This document shows positions 18,130 through 26,976 of a DNA stretch of 64,000 bases, piece by piece. A model generated the notes under the pieces. That model was given only the letters and a program-made list of their open reading frames with translations, did not search any database and had not been told where the DNA came from. The first letter of the stretch is position 1, and every line of letters starts with the position of its first letter. The translations under genes and the position numbers were made by a program. This stretch comes from Streptomyces sp. CB02400 (GTDB lineage: Bacteria; Actinomycetota; Actinomycetes; Streptomycetales; Streptomycetaceae), in NCBI RefSeq assembly GCF_001905725.1, contig NZ_LIWB01000026.1, positions 1 to 64,000 of the forward strand, read 5' to 3'.

Positions 18130-18632
18130 CGGGCCTCCAGCCGGCTGTGCGTCGATACGATCTGGCCGTTCTGCGGATACGTGTGCCAGGTGCGCCAGAC
18201 GAGTTTGGCGCCGTACGGCCCCCCGACCGACTCGACGACCACGGCCGTGACCGCCTCCGGCGAGCCGGGGAAGACCCCGCACAGGCTGTGCTCGGCGGCG
18301 GTGGCCCGGCCGAGGACCTGTGTCACCTCGGCGCTGAATTCTTCGGGGGCCAGTCGGCGGGTGGTGGCGCCGAAGTCGTAGACCCAGCCCGGTAGGTGAT
18401 GGGTGCAGGTCTCGGGCAGCCCCCTCACCGCGCCCCGCAGACAGGCCACCGTCTCCCGCACGGGACCGGCGAACACCTGGTGCGAGGCCCCGAGCAGCCG
18501 CAACCGCACATCCAGCCCGCCGAGCGACACCACTCGTTCTGCCAGCGCCGGACGCTCCGTCAGGTCCAGCGAGAAGCAGAGTTGATCCGCGTCCGTGTCC
18601 AGATAGGGGGCGTCCAGAGAGACGGCGTACAC
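18126..18632 (-). CDS. DUF2617 protein
   Basis: A 168-residue cytoplasmic protein. GTG at 18632 gives VYAVSLDAPYLDTDADQLCF, which lines up with the usual DUF2617 N-terminus; upstream frame is open but not family-like. Other segments are VRLRLLGASHQVFAG, YDFGATTRRLAPEEFSAEVT and LVWRTWHTYPQNGQIV, the last matching the typical WRTWHxYPQ phrase. First gene of the four-gene operon. No enzymatic role is established. Confidence 0.82.
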   Translation of the reverse strand: MYAVSLDAPYLDTDADQLCFSLDLTERPALAERVVSLGGLDVRLRLLGASHQVFAGPVRETVACLRGAVRGLPETCTHHLPGWVYDFGATTRRLAPEEFSAEVTQVLGRATAAEHSLCGVFPGSPEAVTAVVVESVGGPYGAKLVWRTWHTYPQNGQIVSTHSRLEAR

Positions 18633-18775
18633 ACGGCCCCCCGGTCGTTTCTTGCCATGATCGGCGCTCGAGTATGACACAGGTGTTCGCGGGACTTGAG
18701 GGGTGGGGGAGGGACGCGGCTGTAGGGCAGGGTGGATGCAGGGGATGAAGCGGGGCTGGCGACCGATCCCACTCC

Positions 18776-19180
18776 GTGAAGCGCGAGGAGTTCCGTACAC
18801 AGTTTCGCGCGAGCCCCGTCCTTACGGCCCTCCTCAACGACCTCGGCATCCCCACCACCGCCGGCCGCACCGCCGACACCGTCCCCGTCGCCACCAGGGG
18901 CTTCGTCGCGGGGAAGAAGGTCAAGGGCCGCAAGCGGTTCCTCGTAACCGATACGCTCGGCTTGCTCCGGGCCGCCCATGTTGTCGCCGTGAATGCGCAG
19001 GACCGTGGTCAGCGAGGCTTCCAAGTCCAGCCGAAGCGGTGGGTGAGCGGGCGCACGTTGCCGTGGATCACCGCCCGTCGGCGCCTCGCCGGGGACTACG
19101 GGACCGGTCCGGCCCACGCGGAGTCCATGATCCGCTGGGCGGTGATCGGTGTCATGGTCCGTCGTCTCACCCGCGGCTGT
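18776..19180 (+). pseudogene. IS5-family transposase tail
   Basis: The frame carries VKGRKRFLVTDTLGLLRAAH and VVAVNAQDRG, then FQVQPKRWVSGRTLPWITA, RRRLAGDYGTGPAHAESMIR and VIGVMVRRLTR. This is the C-terminal DDE region of IS427/IS5-type transposases, where intact copies read VVERTFAWLGRYRRLSKDYE. The region between the second Asp and the final Glu is shortened and the Glu context is altered. The N-terminus is missing. Confidence 0.7.
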
Positions 19181-19273
19181 CCCACAAGGCGGCTGGGCCC
19201 GCGCCCGCTCGTACGACAGCCCTGGTGGACGGTGCCCGCACCTGGGCACCTGCAGGGCGGTGCCGCTGGCGTG

Positions 19274-19669
19274 CTACAGAGCCAGGAACCGTTCCACCTC
19301 GTGTTTGAGGTCCGGTGTCAGATCGCTCAGATCCGAGACGATCAGGCGAAGTTCACGCCCCAGTCCGGGTGACTTGCTCCAGATCTCTGGACTCCTGGTC
19401 AGCACCGCGGCCAGCAGATCACCTTCGTACATGTGACCCTCCGCCATCGGATCCAGCCGCAGGACCTCCAACGCCAGCGGAAGGAGGTGGGGCAGGCCCT
19501 CGTTCTGCCTGATCAGCAGCCTCATGTCCTCGACTGTCAGCTCGCCGATCGGCCTACGCCGAAGCGCGTGCGCGGTCGCCACCAGGCGAGTCGCGTCGCC
19601 CGACGGGGCCGGCCAACGGTCGTCCTCCAGCTCTTCAAGGGAGCGGTCACGGTTCAGGGGGCGAGTCAC
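19274..19669 (-). CDS. CdiI-type contact-dependent inhibition immunity protein, orphan
   Basis: A 131-residue protein that begins VTRPLNRDRSLEELEDDRWP and continues ATRLVATAHALRRRPIGELT, VEDMRLLIRQNEGLPHLLPL, ALEVLRLDPMAEGHMYEGDL and LGRELRLIVSDLSDLTPDLK. This matches the family annotated as contact-dependent growth inhibition system immunity protein. These proteins neutralise a cognate polymorphic toxin domain. No toxin gene is adjacent, so it is an orphan immunity gene. GTG at 19669 is chosen because the conserved N-terminus begins there. Confidence 0.72.
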   Translation of the reverse strand: MTRPLNRDRSLEELEDDRWPAPSGDATRLVATAHALRRRPIGELTVEDMRLLIRQNEGLPHLLPLALEVLRLDPMAEGHMYEGDLLAAVLTRSPEIWSKSPGLGRELRLIVSDLSDLTPDLKHEVERFLAL

Positions 19670-19919
19670 CGAGGGATCGTCCCATACCCGATCGCAAACG
19701 CGGCCTGGCATCTGACGCGGATGGTCACGGCCGGCGCCGCTCGCTTCAGCGCGGACGCCCGACCTGATGGTGTCAGCGGGAGTGACATCCAGTACCGCCC
19801 ACCACCTGGTCAGCTGGTCGTTGCTTGCCAGGCGGACACCTCATGTTGCTGTGCCGTCAAGTCGGTTGCCCTCAGGTCATGTAGCGTGACCTGCCTGTAC
19901 GAACGGCTGGGGTGGAACG

Positions 19920-20150
19920 TTGGTCGACGTGGTGCGAGTGATGGAGGCACTGGCCGAGCAGGGCGTCACGGTGCTGTGCAAGGCGGATGCGGAACGCATG
20001 CGTGATGGAGTCAGGCCGTGGACCTTCGTCGCGAACGGTCTCCCCTTCCATGAGGACCTGCTCGTGCGCACTGACGCGGCCTCGGTGGAGGCTTGCCTGG
20101 AGATCTGTCTGCCGCAACTGCGTGACCGCGGGCTGGCCATCCCTGAATGA
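19920..20150 (+). CDS. Small hypothetical protein
   Basis: A frame from TTG 19920, or ATG 19941, gives a protein of 70-76 residues containing MEALAEQGVTVLCKADAERM, VRPWTFVANGLPFHEDLLVR and DAASVEACLEICLPQLRDRG. The composition and predicted alpha-beta-beta-alpha pattern look genuine, and I have the impression of similar small Streptomyces proteins, but no named family. It is divergent from the CdiI-like gene. Confidence 0.45.
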   Translation: MVDVVRVMEALAEQGVTVLCKADAERMRDGVRPWTFVANGLPFHEDLLVRTDAASVEACLEICLPQLRDRGLAIPE

Positions 20151-20172
20151 GGGGCAGTTCAGTCGGCCGGTC

Positions 20173-20720
20173 TTATGCGGCAGCGGCTCCTGCGCTTCGG
20201 GTGAAGCCGGGAAGGCCAGGCTCTCGTCGAATGCCCTGCACGACGTCGACCAGGCCCTCGGCGCGCGGCACGTGCAGGGCCGCCCGCGCGGTCATGGCGG
20301 CGACGGCGTACTGCTGCTGCAGGCTGCGCACCACGGGCAGCCGCTCACCCGGTTCCAGCCGGCCGGACAGGATCTGCCGTCGCGGGTCCGCCGCTGCCTG
20401 CTGGCAGGCAGGCAGCGACGGGCCCCGGAGGGCCGATGGACGCAGCGGAGCCGTTGCATGTCCCGGCGTCGGAGGCGCCGTGCTCACCGGTCCCCTGGGC
20501 AGCGTTGCGGCGTGGCCGGTTCGGCTCCCGGCCGATCTGCGCGACGGCCTGCCTGATCTCCGTCTCGCCGTAGGCGGTGCGCACCCCGGAGAAGCTGTAC
20601 ACGGCGTGACGGGCGAGGTCCTCCAGGCCGTAGGGGTGACTGCCGTGGAACTCGCGCCCGTAGGCCAGCAGTCGGCGGATCCGCGCGTCGACGGCGGCAC
20701 CGTCAGGGTCGGCACATGGC
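20173..20720 (-). pseudogene. GntR-type regulator remnant with disrupted upstream coding sequence
   Basis: At the 3' end, minus-strand frame ADPRRQILSGRLEPGERLPV, RSLQQQYAVAAMTARAALHV and AEGLVDVVQGIR is a GntR winged helix. In a second frame upstream (about 20430-20690) VDARIRRLLAYGREFHGSHP, YGLEDLARHAVYSFSGVRTA and IRQAVAQIGREPNRP looks like a real helical protein I cannot name. Frame changes and short length indicate a degraded pair of regulatory genes, perhaps from a conjugative element. Confidence 0.45.
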
Positions 20721-20789
20721 CGGCCAAGGCCCGCACCGCGCGCAGGTCAGTGTTCGGCGGTGAGCGCGGCCTCGAGGTTCGCGACGTGC

Positions 20790-21275
20790 CGCGCTTCGGC
20801 CTCCTTGCGGACGGCCGCTGTCGGCCTGCTCGCCTGTGCCCGACGTCTCGGCCTGTCGCTCAACGCGGTCAAGCGCTACGCCCGCCACATCGAGCCGGAC
20901 CGCATGATCCGTGCCCCCATCCACCGGTCCTGCCTGGTTGACCCCTACCGCAACCACCTGCGAAGACACCGCACCGAAGACCCGGCCGTCTCCGTCACTC
21001 ACCTGCTGGCGGAGATCCGGGAACAGGGCTGCACCGGCAGCGCCGATCTTCTGGTCCGCTATATCGACCAAGGACGCGTCGAGGCCGACCACGCCGCCCT
21101 GTCACCCCGCAAGGTCACCGGCCTACTCACCTGCCGCCCCTGGCCACTTCGACGAGCACGGTCGCGCCCTGCACGACCAGCTCACCAGAGCCTGTCCCGA
21201 GACGACCGTGCTGGCCGACCAGATCCGCGCCTTCACCGAACTACCAGGGACATCGCGAGGTCGCGGGTTGGGTGA
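20790..21275 (+). pseudogene. ISL3-family transposase fragment
   Basis: The frame ACARRLGLSLNAVKRYARHI, RAPIHRSCLVDPYRNHLRRH, VTHLLAEIREQGCTGSADLL and EADHAALSPRKVTGLLTCRP matches the middle of ISL3 (IS1001/IS1165-like) transposases. A frameshift near 21140 follows. Neither the DDE domain start nor the C-terminus is present. Confidence 0.65.
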
Positions 21276-21360
21276 GTCCGCCCGGTGACGGCCCGTCATG
21301 TCGGTGCGAGCAGGACACCGCATGCAGGTGCAGGCACGGTCTCGCTGATCATGTGAGTGT

Positions 21361-22600
21361 CGAGTTCACGTGACCACAACCGAAGACCGTGCCTGCTGCC
21401 TCATCTTCTCCCATGCCGTCGGTCCTGGAGCAACTGGCCCGTACCCTGTCGCCGCAGCCGCTGCCCGATGCGGTGTGCCTGGCCCGGTTCCTCGCGGGTC
21501 TGCCGGATCCCCGTGACCGCCGTGGCCGACGTTTCCCACTGACGGCGATCGTGACCGCCGCCGCGGCGAGTGTCCTGGCCGGTGCACGATCCCTGGCCGC
21601 GATCACCGAATGGATCGCGGATGCGCCTCGCTGGATCCTCCTGGCCCTGGGTTTCGCGTTCGACCCGTTCAGCAAGGCGGTCACGTTGCCGCATGCCACC
21701 ACGGTGATGCGGCTTCTCCGCCGCCTGGACGGTGACGCCTTCCACGCAGCGATCAGCACGCTCCTGCACGCAGAGCTGACACCCGGCAGGCAGGACGGAG
21801 GCGGTGGCGGGCGGTCGCCGTCGACGGGAAACAACTGCGCGGATCGAAAGCGGCCGGCGGGAAGGCGGTGTGGCTGCTGGCCGCGATGGACCATGGCGGA
21901 ACGGTCCTCGCCCAGCGGCAGATCGACACGAAGAGCAACGAGACTCCCGCCTTCATCCCTCTTCTGGACGGCCTGGCTGGGGAGAACACCGTGGTCACCG
22001 CGGACGCGGCCCACACCCAGCACGCCAACGGCATCTGGCTGCGTGAACACCACGCCCACTACATCGCTGTCGTGAAGGGCAACCATCCCGGCCTGCTCAG
22101 GCAGTTGAGGCAACTGCCGTGGGCCGACATCGGCCTGGACCACAAGGACCGCTCCAAGAGCCGGGGCCGACTGGAGGTCCGGCACCTGAAGACGGCCGTG
22201 TTCCGACACCTCGACTATCCGGTGCCCGTCAAGCCTTGCGCGTGATGCGCTGGCGCAAGGACCTGACCAGCAACAGGGTCACGATCGAGCGGCTGTGCTC
22301 CGTCACCGGCCTGCCGTCCGGCGCGGCCTCCGGCACCCAGATCGCGACCTGGATCCGCGGCCACTGGAAGATCGAGAACCAGCTCCACCACGTCCGCGAC
22401 ACCACGTTCGCCGAGGACGCCTCCACCATCCGCACCGGCAGTCTGCCCCGCGTGATGGCCAGTCTTCGCAACCTCGCCATCAGCGTCTGCCGGCAGGACA
22501 ACCGCACCAACATCGCCGCCGCCACCCGACACCACGCCCGCCACCCCGCCGCCCGCTGGCCACACTCGGATGGACATGATCAACCACGACTCACGTGCTC
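21361..22600 (+). pseudogene. ISAs1-family transposase, two frameshifts
   Basis: Three frames join into one ISAs1 transposase: ARFLAGLPDPRDRRGRRFPL and SLAAITEWIADAPRWIL; then AVDGKQLRGSKAAGGKAVWL with ENTVVTADAAHTQHANGIWL (DDE Asp); then WIRGHWKIENQLHHVRDTTF (third catalytic Glu) with GSLPRVMASLRNLAI. Breaks fall at about 21800 and 22240. Remains of terminal inverted repeats are GAGTTCACGTGA near 21361 and TCACGTGCTC near 22598. Otherwise nearly complete. Confidence 0.78.
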
Positions 22601-22770
22601 AAACGGACAGAACGACAACACGCAATGTCCCTGAGGGTGGCCCCGACGTTGTTCAGCGGCCAGGCAGGTTGGTTTCTGTCCCTGTCCCGCTCGGAAATAC
22701 GATTCTGAGTTTGGCCTGCAGCTTCTCCGTGTGGGGCAACGGCCTCCGCGGCGCCTGGGATGATCTTTTG

Positions 22771-23829
22771 GTGCCGCTGTCGATCGTCGCCGCGCTGGTC
22801 CGGGATCTGATCAAGGTGCCCGCTGCCGTGCTGCGCAGTCGGGTGGCCAAGGACGCGGAGGTGCTGGCGCTGCGGCACGAGAACGCGGTGCTGCGCCGCC
22901 AGATCGCTCGGGTCCGCTATGAGTCCGCCGACCGGATCCGGTCGGCCGTCCTTTCCCGGCTGATCCCGCGGGGGCGCTGGCGCCAGGTCTTCGCGGTCAC
23001 GCCGACCACGCTGCTGGCCTGGCACCGACGCCTGGTCTCCCGGAAGTGGACATTCACCGAGCGCCGCCACCCGGGACGGCCCCCGACAGCGCCCACCGTC
23101 AAGCAGCTCATCCTCCGTCTGGTGCGCGAGAACAGCACCTGGGGCCACCGCCGCATACAGGGCGAGCTCGCCCGCCTCGGCTACTCCGTCGCCCCGTCCA
23201 CCGTATGGGAGATCCTGCGGTCCGCGGGAGTTGACCCCGCCCCGCATCGCTCCGGCCCTCCCTGGCGCCAGTCCCTCACCACCCAGGCCCACGGCACCAT
23301 CGCCGCCGACTTCCTGCACCTTGACACCGTGGTGCTGGAGCGCCTGTACGCCCTGGTCTTCATCGAGCACGGCACTCGCCGACTACACCTCGCCGGCGTC
23401 ACCGTCCACCCCACCGCGCAGTGGACCGTCCAGCAGGCGAGGAATCTCGCCATGACGTTGGGGTGCCGAATGGACTCGCTGCGCTTTCTGCTGTGGGACC
23501 GGGATGCGAAGTACACCGACGCCTTCGACGCCGTCTTCCAGGCCGACGACGTGCAGATCCTGCTCAGCCCGCCGCAGGCACCGAGAGCGAACGCGATCTG
23601 CGAGAGAGCGGTGGGCACCCTCCGGCGCGAGCTCCTCGACCGGATCCTGATCCACAACGAGGTCCATGCCCAGGCGGTCCTGGCCGAGTGCATCCGGCAC
23701 TACAACCAGCACCGCCCCCACCAGTCCCGGCGGCAACTGTCCTCGGACAGCACCAAACCGCCCGTTCCGACCAACGTCACCGACCTCCAGGCCCGGAGAA
23801 TCCAACGACAGCCCTCCTCGGCGGCCTGA
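22771..23829 (+). CDS. Integrase-core (rve) transposase, apparently intact
   Basis: A 352-residue transposase. The N-terminal helices include DAEVLALRHENAVLRRQIAR, then an HTH-like region (FAVTPTTLLAWHRRLVSRKW, WGHRRIQGELARLGYSVAPS). The DDE core follows, with Asp in TIAADFLHLDTVVLER, Asp in LRFLLWDRDAKYTDAF and Glu in RANAICERAVGTLRREL. The closing HYNQHRPHQSR is typical of IS3/IS481-type rve enzymes. The GTG at 22771 is my choice; the frame stays open upstream to 22570, but that part has noncoding composition and overlaps the ISAs1 end. It sits between an ISAs1 relic and an IS481 stump, so it probably inserted into older elements. Confidence 0.8.
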   Translation: MPLSIVAALVRDLIKVPAAVLRSRVAKDAEVLALRHENAVLRRQIARVRYESADRIRSAVLSRLIPRGRWRQVFAVTPTTLLAWHRRLVSRKWTFTERRHPGRPPTAPTVKQLILRLVRENSTWGHRRIQGELARLGYSVAPSTVWEILRSAGVDPAPHRSGPPWRQSLTTQAHGTIAADFLHLDTVVLERLYALVFIEHGTRRLHLAGVTVHPTAQWTVQQARNLAMTLGCRMDSLRFLLWDRDAKYTDAFDAVFQADDVQILLSPPQAPRANAICERAVGTLRRELLDRILIHNEVHAQAVLAECIRHYNQHRPHQSRRQLSSDSTKPPVPTNVTDLQARRIQRQPSSAA

Positions 23830-23894
23830 TCAACCAGTGCCGGAGAACCGCCTGACCGAACAGCCTCGCCGCAGCTCACAGCACCGAATCGTAT

Positions 23895-24200
23895 TCTCGA
23901 GCGACACACGATCCGGATGGCGGACCACTTGTAGTTACGCCGGAGTTCGTCGATCCTCGCGACCAGGTCGTGCGGAATGGCGGTCGGCTGGCGGTGCGGG
24001 GTCGAGGATCGGTCGAGGAGGCCGAGTTCCCCATGCCGGCGGTAGCGGTTGACCCACTTCGATGCACAGGCTCGGGAGATTCCGATCCCTGCTGCGACAT
24101 GGGCGATCGGCCGGGTCCGGCAGCGTTCGACAAGACGACGACGCCCTTCGACGGATGGAGGCGCGTCGGCGTGGGGCACAGCGTTTTCCGTCAACACACG
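23895..24200 (-). pseudogene. IS481-family transposase N-terminal stump
   Basis: The frame VPHADAPPSVEGRRRLVERC, RTRPIAHVAAGIGISRACAS, KWVNRYRRHGELGLLDRSST and LVARIDELRRNYKWSAIRI is the HTH domain of IS481 transposases. It ends abruptly near 23895, where the neighbouring integrase-core element begins. No catalytic domain remains. Confidence 0.75.
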
Positions 24201-24266
24201 AGCGCGGTGGGATCGGACGGTCGTGTCGCCTGAGTCCACCGCCTTGGGGCGGCATGGTGGCGGGTT

Positions 24267-24731
24267 CTACCGAAGCGGGATGTCGGCCCCGTGTTCGTCC
24301 CTGGGCCTGGGGCCGTGGATACGCCGATCGGCTTCAGGGATGGCGACGTCGTTGATGCTCGCCTCACGGCGTCGCATGAGGCCGCGCTCGTCGAAGTCCC
24401 ACAGTTCGTTGCCGTAACTGCGCCACCAGCGGCCTTCCGCGTCGTGCCACTCGTACTGGAACCGGACGGCGATCCGGTTCTCGTGGAACCCCCAGAGACT
24501 CTTGCGCAGCGCGTAGTCGAGTTCCCGCTCCCACTTCTGTGTCAGGAAAGCGACGATCTCCTCGCGCCCGCTGATGAACGTGTCCCGGTTCCGCCACCTC
24601 GAGTCGGGTGTGTAGGCCAGTGCCACCCGGTGGGGATCGCGAGTGTTCCATGCGTCTTCAGCGGCCTGGACCTTCTGCAGGGCGGTTTCCTGCGTGAACG
24701 GTGGGTAGGGCGGTCGATCTTCCGGCACCAC
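24267..24731 (-). CDS. DUF1348 (NTF2-like) protein
   Basis: A 154-residue single-domain protein of the DUF1348/nuclear transport factor 2-like family. It shows KVQAAEDAWNTRDPHRVALA, TPDSRWRNRDTFISGREEIV, FLTQKWERELDYALRKSLWG and WHDAEGRWWRSYGNELWDFD, a nearly invariant series in the family. The fold is a cone with a hydrophobic pocket; no reaction is established. It starts at tandem GTG GTG after GAGGAGG. Divergent from the TetR gene across a 17-bp inverted repeat, so likely the TetR target. Confidence 0.88.
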   Translation of the reverse strand: MVPEDRPPYPPFTQETALQKVQAAEDAWNTRDPHRVALAYTPDSRWRNRDTFISGREEIVAFLTQKWERELDYALRKSLWGFHENRIAVRFQYEWHDAEGRWWRSYGNELWDFDERGLMRRREASINDVAIPEADRRIHGPRPRDEHGADIPLR

Positions 24732-24741
24732 TGCCTCCTCG

Positions 24742-24801
24742 CGTTGAGAACGATCGTTTCCTATCGGTCGAGGCTAAGGTAGGGAACGATCGTTCTCAAC
24801 G
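24742..24801. promoter_or_regulatory. Duplicated palindromic TetR operator
   Basis: CGTTGAGAACGATCGTT (24742-24758) and AACGATCGTTCTCAACG (24785-24801) are perfect reverse complements, and each contains the 10-bp palindrome AACGATCGTT. The 26-bp spacer holds TAAGGT and its mirrored TACCTT, possible -10 elements for the divergent genes. The arrangement, in the 84-bp region between a TetR gene and its neighbour, is what two cooperative repressor dimers would use. Confidence 0.75.
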
Positions 24802-24815
24802 TCAAGGAGGGCCGG

Positions 24816-25382
24816 ATGCCAGCCCCGATCACCGACGAGCAGAATCGCCTGGACCGCGAGGCGCTGCTCGATGCAGCGGAAAGGCTCTTCTACGAGCGCG
24901 GCATCCAGGCGGTCGGCATGGACGAGGTCCGCGCGGTATCGGGCCTGCCGTTGAAGCGGATCTACCGGTTCTTCGCGGCGAAGGAGGACCTGGTGGTGGC
25001 GGTGCTCAAGCGTCGCGATCAGCGATGGCGGGGGAACCTGGCCGCCCACGTGGAGCAGGTTCCGGATCCCCGCGAGCGCGTGCTCGCGGTCTTCGACTGG
25101 CTGGCCGAGTGGTTCGCAGAGCCTGGTTTCCGCGGATGCGCCTGGGTCAACGCCTACGGCGAACTCGGCCCTTCGTCCGAGGCGGTGCTGGCTGAAGTCC
25201 GGTCACACAAGCAGGCGTTCCACGACCAGATCGCGGTGTGGGTCCACGCCACCGGGCTGCCGGTGGTCGAACCGGTCTTCCTGCTGGTCGAAGGAGCCAT
25301 CGTGACGGCCGGTATCAGTGGCGACCCGGCCCCAGCCTGTCATGCACGTGCAGCCGTCGCGATGTTGCTCGGAACGCCTTGA
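24816..25382 (+). CDS. TetR/AcrR-family repressor
   Basis: A 188-residue regulator. The N-terminal HTH is LDREALLDAAERLFYERGIQ, AVGMDEVRAVSGLPLKRIYR, FFAAKEDLVVAVLKRRDQRW. The C-terminal ligand domain (VLAVFDWLAEWFAEPGFRGC, WVNAYGELGPSSEAVLAEVR) with the GC-W motif resembles the YxaF/LmrA-type C-terminal domain of this family. AAGGAGG precedes the ATG by 6 bases, and the upstream palindrome overlaps the probable promoter, so autorepression is likely. The DUF1348 gene is the obvious regulated partner. The inducer cannot be read from sequence. Confidence 0.9.
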   Translation: MPAPITDEQNRLDREALLDAAERLFYERGIQAVGMDEVRAVSGLPLKRIYRFFAAKEDLVVAVLKRRDQRWRGNLAAHVEQVPDPRERVLAVFDWLAEWFAEPGFRGCAWVNAYGELGPSSEAVLAEVRSHKQAFHDQIAVWVHATGLPVVEPVFLLVEGAIVTAGISGDPAPACHARAAVAMLLGTP

Positions 25383-25400
25383 TCCCCTGGCCACAGCGCC

Positions 25401-25995
25401 AACAACCTCATGGCCCGCAACAACAGGTGGGTGCTGCCTGGTCCTTCTCGGAGCGGCAGGTGACCAGGGTGGCGTCGAGGTCCAGGACGAGGCCGGGCAG
25501 CACGCGTCCCGCGGCTCGGGCGGCGGGTATGCCCTCACTGGTCCCGGCGGCCTGCAGCCAGGCGACCTCCCGGGCCTGGGTGCGGGTCGAGCGCAGGGAA
25601 GCCAGTGCCCGCTCGTCAACATCGACGAGCAGCCGCCAGGCCGTCGGTGTCGAGGCAACCGAGCCGAACCACCTCGGCCTGGTCCCGCAGCGCGGCCGGG
25701 TCGGCGATGCCTCGCCGCCGTCGGCGAGCGTCACCGGCAAGCCAGTGGCGATCCGTCCCGGATCATGTCCGGTTTCGCACGGCCGCAGCGGCCTGAGAGC
25801 GGTGGAGTGTGCGGCGGTCAACCCCGTGGCATCGGCAAGATCCGTCAGCAGTCGTGCTCCTGCATGACTGCCCCCCGAACCACCGGTGCTGACATAGGCC
25901 CTGGGACGCGACCCGATACCCTGCACGTAGAAAGTGCCCTCCGCCTGGACCGACAGAACCCTTCAGCAAGGTCATCGTCCCGGGTGAGGAAGGCA
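25401..25995 (-). pseudogene. IS1380-family transposase N-terminal relic
   Basis: Frame SRPRAYVSTGGSGGSHAGAR, LLTDLADATGLTAAHSTALR, VASTPTAWRLLVDVDERALA, EVAWLQAAGTSEGIPAARAA and LVLDLDATLVTCRSEKDQAA is the N-terminal part of IS1380 transposases, including the first catalytic Asp (LDLDATL). It is cut off at about 25410. The AAAGTGCC-TCC and AGGCACTTTC pair flanking the 5' end (25930-25995) also occurs at the end of the intact IS1380 at 63.8 kb. Confidence 0.75.
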
Positions 25996-26075
25996 CTTTC
26001 ACATTGCCGCCTCGTCACCCGCCGCACCCAAGCGAAACGGCGAGGTCAGCGGGGCAGGGCCTTGGTGGGGCGCTT

Positions 26076-26795
26076 TTACTGGAGGACGATGTCGCGGCCC
26101 GGGCCGCCTTCGACGGTGTCCTTCCCAGGGCCGCCGAGGACGATGTCGCGGCCGTCTCCGCCCATGGCGTGGTCGTCGCCCGGGCCGGCGTACAGGATGT
26201 CCGCACCGTCGTATGCCTCGATCATGTCGTCGCCCCGGCCGCCCCACAGCCGCTGGCCGCTGTCGTCTCCCATCAGGTGGTCCCTGCCGTCGCCGCCGTC
26301 CAGTACTGCACGCCCCATGACCATGTCATCGCCGGCGTCGCCGCGCACCGTGTGTGCGGTGTGGGCGTGCAGTGTGTCGTCGCCGTGGCCGCCGCGAACG
26401 GTGGCGACCGCGGGGTCGCTGGTGACGATCGTGTCGTCGCGGTCCTCGAGGAAAATGTCGATCCTGTCCGGCCGGGGGCTGTTGGTGGGCAGTTCGCAGA
26501 CGACGAAGGTGTTGTCCCCGGGCTCGAGATACGCGCAGTGGTGGCCGGGTTCGAGCGGGGCTGCGTCGCGGAAGCCGATCCGCCGGACCCCGGCGCCGCG
26601 GTCCATGGGGATCACGTGGAGGTCGTTGGCCTGTCCCGCGGCGGCGGTGAAGACGATCGACTGGCTCGCCCAGTCAGCGCCGACGCGGGCCTTCGCCCCG
26701 GTGGCGGCGGGGGCGGCGGCTGCCGGGGCCGCGGCGAGACCGGTGGCGAGCAGGGTCGTGGCGACCGCGCGGGCGGTGACTCCGTGTCGGTTCAT
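26076..26795 (-). CDS. Secreted RTX-repeat calcium-binding protein (paralogue A)
   Basis: A 239-residue exported protein. The signal peptide (ARAVATTLLATGLAAAPAAA) is followed by ARVGADWASQSIVFTAAAGQ and a small all-beta domain to about residue 125. From there at least seven glycine-rich nonapeptides of the GGxGxDxhx type follow (GGHGDDTLH, GDAGDDMVM, GGDGRDHLM, GGRGDDMIE, AGPGDDHAM, GGDGRDIVL, GGPGKDTVE), which form a calcium-dependent beta-roll. No catalytic domain was seen. The last residues GGPGRDIVLQ end exactly with a repeat. A close paralogue lies at 48731-49507. Both neighbour an AA10 LPMO gene, but a role with it is inference. Confidence 0.85.
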   Translation of the reverse strand: MNRHGVTARAVATTLLATGLAAAPAAAAPAATGAKARVGADWASQSIVFTAAAGQANDLHVIPMDRGAGVRRIGFRDAAPLEPGHHCAYLEPGDNTFVVCELPTNSPRPDRIDIFLEDRDDTIVTSDPAVATVRGGHGDDTLHAHTAHTVRGDAGDDMVMGRAVLDGGDGRDHLMGDDSGQRLWGGRGDDMIEAYDGADILYAGPGDDHAMGGDGRDIVLGGPGKDTVEGGPGRDIVLQ

Positions 26796-26976
26796 GGGTC
26801 CTCATCTCGATAGGCGACCGGTGGGTCGGCCTGCTGGCGGAGTAGTTGCCGAGAGCCTGGATGCGGTCGTGACGGCAGCGTCCTCGTGGCCGCCTCTCCC
26901 GAACAGGGGCGGCTGGTGGAGTGTTCTGGGCGAGCCACCGCGCCGCGGCCGGCGCGCCCTGGTTCACCGGACGTCC

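Noticed and set aside
26076..26795. RTX-repeat protein as an RTX toxin or haemolysin
   Set aside because: It has an N-terminal Sec signal peptide, is only 239 residues and lacks a pore-forming or catalytic domain and type I secretion genes.
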